Assembly (NCBI GenBank): GCA_963854565.1
Contig: CAWKZT010000001.1
Coordinates: forward strand, 1-35,982
Length of the DNA stretch: 35,982 nt
Origin: CAWKZT01 sp963854565
GTDB taxonomy: Bacteria > Actinomycetota > Acidimicrobiia > Acidimicrobiales > JAHEJN01
Reading direction: 5' to 3'
In this document: positions 33,748 to 35,982 of the stretch, piece after piece
Position numbering within the stretch: position 1 is the first letter of the stretch
Layout: every line of letters starts with the position of its first letter
Made by a program: the position numbers and the translations under genes
Notes under the pieces: model-generated
Databases searched by the model: none
Seen by the model: the letters and a program-made list of their open reading frames with translations, nothing else
What the model was told of the DNA's origin: nothing

Positions 33748-34791
33748 GTGAATATTGCAATCTTTGGAGCCACCGGCCAGGTAGGCGGCGTTATGCGTCG
33801 CATCCTTGTCGAACGTAATTTTCCCGTCAGCCAGATGCGTTACTTCGCATCAAGCCGGTCAGCCGGTCAGAAGCTGCCCTGGCGTGACACCGAGATCACC
33901 GTCGAGGACACGGCTACCGCTGACTTCAGTGGTATCGACATTGCCTTGTTCTCTGCAGGTGGGGCTACATCGAAGGCCATCGCCGAAGAAGTTGCTGCCG
34001 CTGGCGCCATAGTGATCGACAATTCCTCGGCTTGGCGTATGGACCCCGATGTTCCATTGGTCGTCCCTGAGGTCAATGCACATGCGCTAGACAACATTGC
34101 TAAAGGCATTGTTGCGAACCCCAACTGCACCACGATGGTTGCTATGCCGGTTCTCAATCCGTTACATCTCGAAGCAGGTCTTACCCGCTTGATTGTCAGC
34201 ACGTACCAAGCAACGTCGGGGGCCGGTCTCGCTGGCGTCGCCGAACTCGACGAGCAGATCCGTAAGGGCGTCGACGAGGCAACAGCGCTCACGCACAATG
34301 GTTCTGCCATCGACTTTCCCGCCGGCGACAAGTTCCCCGCCACTATTGCCTACAACGTCGTTCCTGTCTGCGGCAACTACGTCGACGACGGTTCACTTGA
34401 GACCGATGAAGAACAAAAGCTCCGCAATGAGAGCCGGAAGATCCTTGAGATTCCCGATCTGGCGGTTTCGGGGATTTGTGTCCGGGTTCCCGTCTTCACG
34501 GGGCACTCCTTGTCGATCAACGCCGAGTTCGCCCACGAGTTGAGCCCCGAACGAGCCACCGAACTTCTGAGTTCGGCCGCTGGTGTCGTGCTGAGCGATA
34601 TGCCAACACCTCTCGCTTCAGCTGGTATCGATGACACCCTTGTTGGCCGTATCCGCGCTGACCAGTCCACCAAAAACGGACTCGCATTGTTCTTATCGGG
34701 CGACAACCTCCGCAAGGGCGCCGCCCTGAACACAATTCAAATCGCCGAAGCACTCATCGAACGCAACATCGTCACTGGGAGTGCCACATGA
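33748..34791 (+). CDS. asd: Aspartate-semialdehyde dehydrogenase
   Basis: A 347-aa NADPH-dependent enzyme that reduces aspartyl phosphate, the lysC product, to aspartate semialdehyde. The dinucleotide loop GATGQVGGVM is at the N-terminus and the catalytic Cys127 sits in NPNCTTM. SAGGATS and VPVFTGHS are further family segments. The start is GTG at 33748, six bases after an in-frame TTG; TAGGGT lies upstream. The stop overlaps the ATG of the following lipoprotein by ATGA. Placement next to lysC is the common actinobacterial order. Confidence 0.95.
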   Translation: MNIAIFGATGQVGGVMRRILVERNFPVSQMRYFASSRSAGQKLPWRDTEITVEDTATADFSGIDIALFSAGGATSKAIAEEVAAAGAIVIDNSSAWRMDPDVPLVVPEVNAHALDNIAKGIVANPNCTTMVAMPVLNPLHLEAGLTRLIVSTYQATSGAGLAGVAELDEQIRKGVDEATALTHNGSAIDFPAGDKFPATIAYNVVPVCGNYVDDGSLETDEEQKLRNESRKILEIPDLAVSGICVRVPVFTGHSLSINAEFAHELSPERATELLSSAAGVVLSDMPTPLASAGIDDTLVGRIRADQSTKNGLALFLSGDNLRKGAALNTIQIAEALIERNIVTGSAT

Positions 34792-35982
34792 ACAATCTCA
34801 TCTCGCGCCGCCTACTAGCCCTTGCGTTGGTCTTCGTCATGATTGCCGCGGCTTGTAGCACCAGCACCAGTTCTGGCGATGCCGAAACGGCGCCCGTCGA
34901 AGACGTCACCGATGTCGCCCAATCTGCCGGGCCCACACAGGACGATCATTGGCATTCGCCCTATGGCATCTATTTTTGTGATGCCAGCGGTGAAGGGTTC
35001 ATTCAACCCCTTGCCAATGACAACGATCCCGATGGCATTCATACCCATGCTGATGGTGTCATTCATATTCATCCGTTCAACGACAACGCCACCGGAGCGA
35101 ACGCCACGCTGGGTTCATTCATGGTGGCAGTCGGACTCGAGCTTCATGACGACAAGATTGTCGTACCTACTACCGGCGACGAAATCGCGGCTGGCGACGC
35201 ATGTCGTGACAGCACATCGATTTTGCAGGTCGCGCGTTGGTCCCTTGATGCTCTGGATGCCGCACCCGAAATCTTCACCGAGAATCTGGCCGACATCGTG
35301 TTTGTCGCTGATCTCGACGTCTACACCATTGCCTATCTCCCCGTCGGTGCCGAAATCCCGCAGCCCCCCACCATTGGCAACCTCGCCCAACTCAGCGATG
35401 TAGCACCCGAAGAACTTCCGGACCTTCCTGACGACTTCGATTTCCCCGGTTTTGGTACGGTTGCGCGTGTCGATCCACCGCCGGCCGGTGCAACCATTGC
35501 GGGCGAAACCCCGTGTCCCGACGATTCCAGTGAGCGTGTTACGACCTTCTCGCAAGCTCCGTCGATGTGCATCGATCCCGCGAACAACTACGTTGCCGTA
35601 TTCAATACCAATCAAGGTGTGGTGCGAGTCGAATTGGATACGGAGCGCACGCCTGAGACCGCCAATAACTTTGTCGTCTTGTCCCGCTATGGCTACTACG
35701 ACAACATCGCTATGTTTCGCACCGATACCTCAATCGACATCATTCAGTCGGGCGGCCCGCACAGCAACAGTGCTTCGGACCAGGGTCCTGGTTACAACAT
35801 CAAAGACGAGGGCGGGAGCTTTGCTTACCTGCCAGGTGATCTGACTATGGCCCGAACTGCCGGCCCTGATTCTGCCAGTGCGCAGTTCTTCTTCTCCGCG
35901 GGCGAACGGACCGCCAACCTGGACGGTCAAGGCACCTACGTTACATTCGGGCGTGTCATTGAAGGTCTCGATGTACTCGAAT
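34788..35982 (+). CDS. His-rich cyclophilin-domain lipoprotein (3' end outside window)
   Basis: A frame of at least 398 aa, open to the window end. The signal peptide ends in lipobox IAAAC (Cys23). Residues about 48-200 form a module with DDHWHSPYGIYFC and HTHADGVIHIHPF; the dense histidines and one cysteine suggest metal binding, which is inference. A Pro/Asp-rich linker (about 205-235) precedes a cyclophilin domain. That domain has YGYYDNIAMFRTD, IIQSGG and SAQFFFSAG, so the catalytic Arg and both Gln positions are kept, while the usual Trp is Leu. It starts inside the asd stop codon (ATGA), so it is translationally coupled to an amino-acid gene without an obvious reason. Confidence 0.88.
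   Translation, partial: MNNLISRRLLALALVFVMIAAACSTSTSSGDAETAPVEDVTDVAQSAGPTQDDHWHSPYGIYFCDASGEGFIQPLANDNDPDGIHTHADGVIHIHPFNDNATGANATLGSFMVAVGLELHDDKIVVPTTGDEIAAGDACRDSTSILQVARWSLDALDAAPEIFTENLADIVFVADLDVYTIAYLPVGAEIPQPPTIGNLAQLSDVAPEELPDLPDDFDFPGFGTVARVDPPPAGATIAGETPCPDDSSERVTTFSQAPSMCIDPANNYVAVFNTNQGVVRVELDTERTPETANNFVVLSRYGYYDNIAMFRTDTSIDIIQSGGPHSNSASDQGPGYNIKDEGGSFAYLPGDLTMARTAGPDSASAQFFFSAGERTANLDGQGTYVTFGRVIEGLDVLE

Noticed and set aside
1..35982. CRISPR arrays, tRNA/rRNA genes, insertion sequences, attachment sites
   Set aside because: Reading through the gaps showed no regularly spaced repeats, cloverleaf-like sequences, transposase motifs or terminal repeats.

Overview
The window looks like a chromosomal stretch of a moderately high-GC, aerobic, heterotrophic actinobacterium, most likely in or near Acidimicrobiia. 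This is inferred from gene content: biotin-dependent acyl-CoA carboxylase with a tiny epsilon-like subunit, a DUF222/13E12-type HNH protein, a DUF3516-type helicase, several lipoproteins with an AAAC lipobox, and many acyl-CoA enzymes. I saw no tRNA, rRNA, CRISPR array, insertion sequence or phage gene. No stretch above about 300 bases lacks a gene.

Layout. 1-3502 (+): the 3' end of pyruvate carboxylase, a repeat lipoprotein and a serine esterase. 3516-7907 (-): an apparent four-gene operon of two acyl-CoA synthetases around an ABM-domain protein and a GrdB-like protein. 8060-12483: Nudix hydrolase, HNH protein, SDR dehydrogenase and DUF3179 lipoprotein. 12593-17071: Ski2-like helicase, a small membrane ORF, a thioredoxin-like protein without its catalytic motif, and a membrane protein. 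17322-22299: nitronate monooxygenase-like protein, CBS protein, orphan ParA/MinD ATPase, M23 endopeptidase and thiolase. 22526-28338: a 5'-nuclease/GNAT/HD fusion, epoxide hydrolase, LOG protein, and acyl-CoA carboxylase beta and epsilon subunits. 28363-35982: DUF2207 membrane protein, leucyl/phenylalanyl-tRNA-protein transferase, a degenerate methyltransferase, a membrane cyclophilin, aspartate kinase, aspartate-semialdehyde dehydrogenase and a His-rich cyclophilin lipoprotein cut by the window end.

Most of the metabolism centres on acyl-CoA activation and breakdown (acyl-CoA synthetases, SDR, thiolase, acyl-CoA carboxylase), anaplerosis (pyruvate carboxylase) and the entry to the aspartate amino-acid pathway (lysC, asd). 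Housekeeping functions cover RNA processing, cell-wall hydrolysis and N-end-rule tagging.

Two observations stand out. First, the GrdB-like gene at 5120-6016 has an in-frame UGA in a UxxC redox motif, followed at the right distance by a 7-bp hairpin with a GU-containing apical loop. It reads as a selenoprotein that a standard gene caller would split in two. Second, one uninterrupted reading frame at 22526-24589 joins a 5'-3' exonuclease, a GNAT acetyltransferase and an HD phosphohydrolase with all metal ligands visible. Further oddities are the thioredoxin-like protein apparently lacking its CXXC segment, two related exported cyclophilins flanking lysC-asd (one with changed active-site residues), and three convergent gene pairs whose stop codons meet in CTAG sequences.
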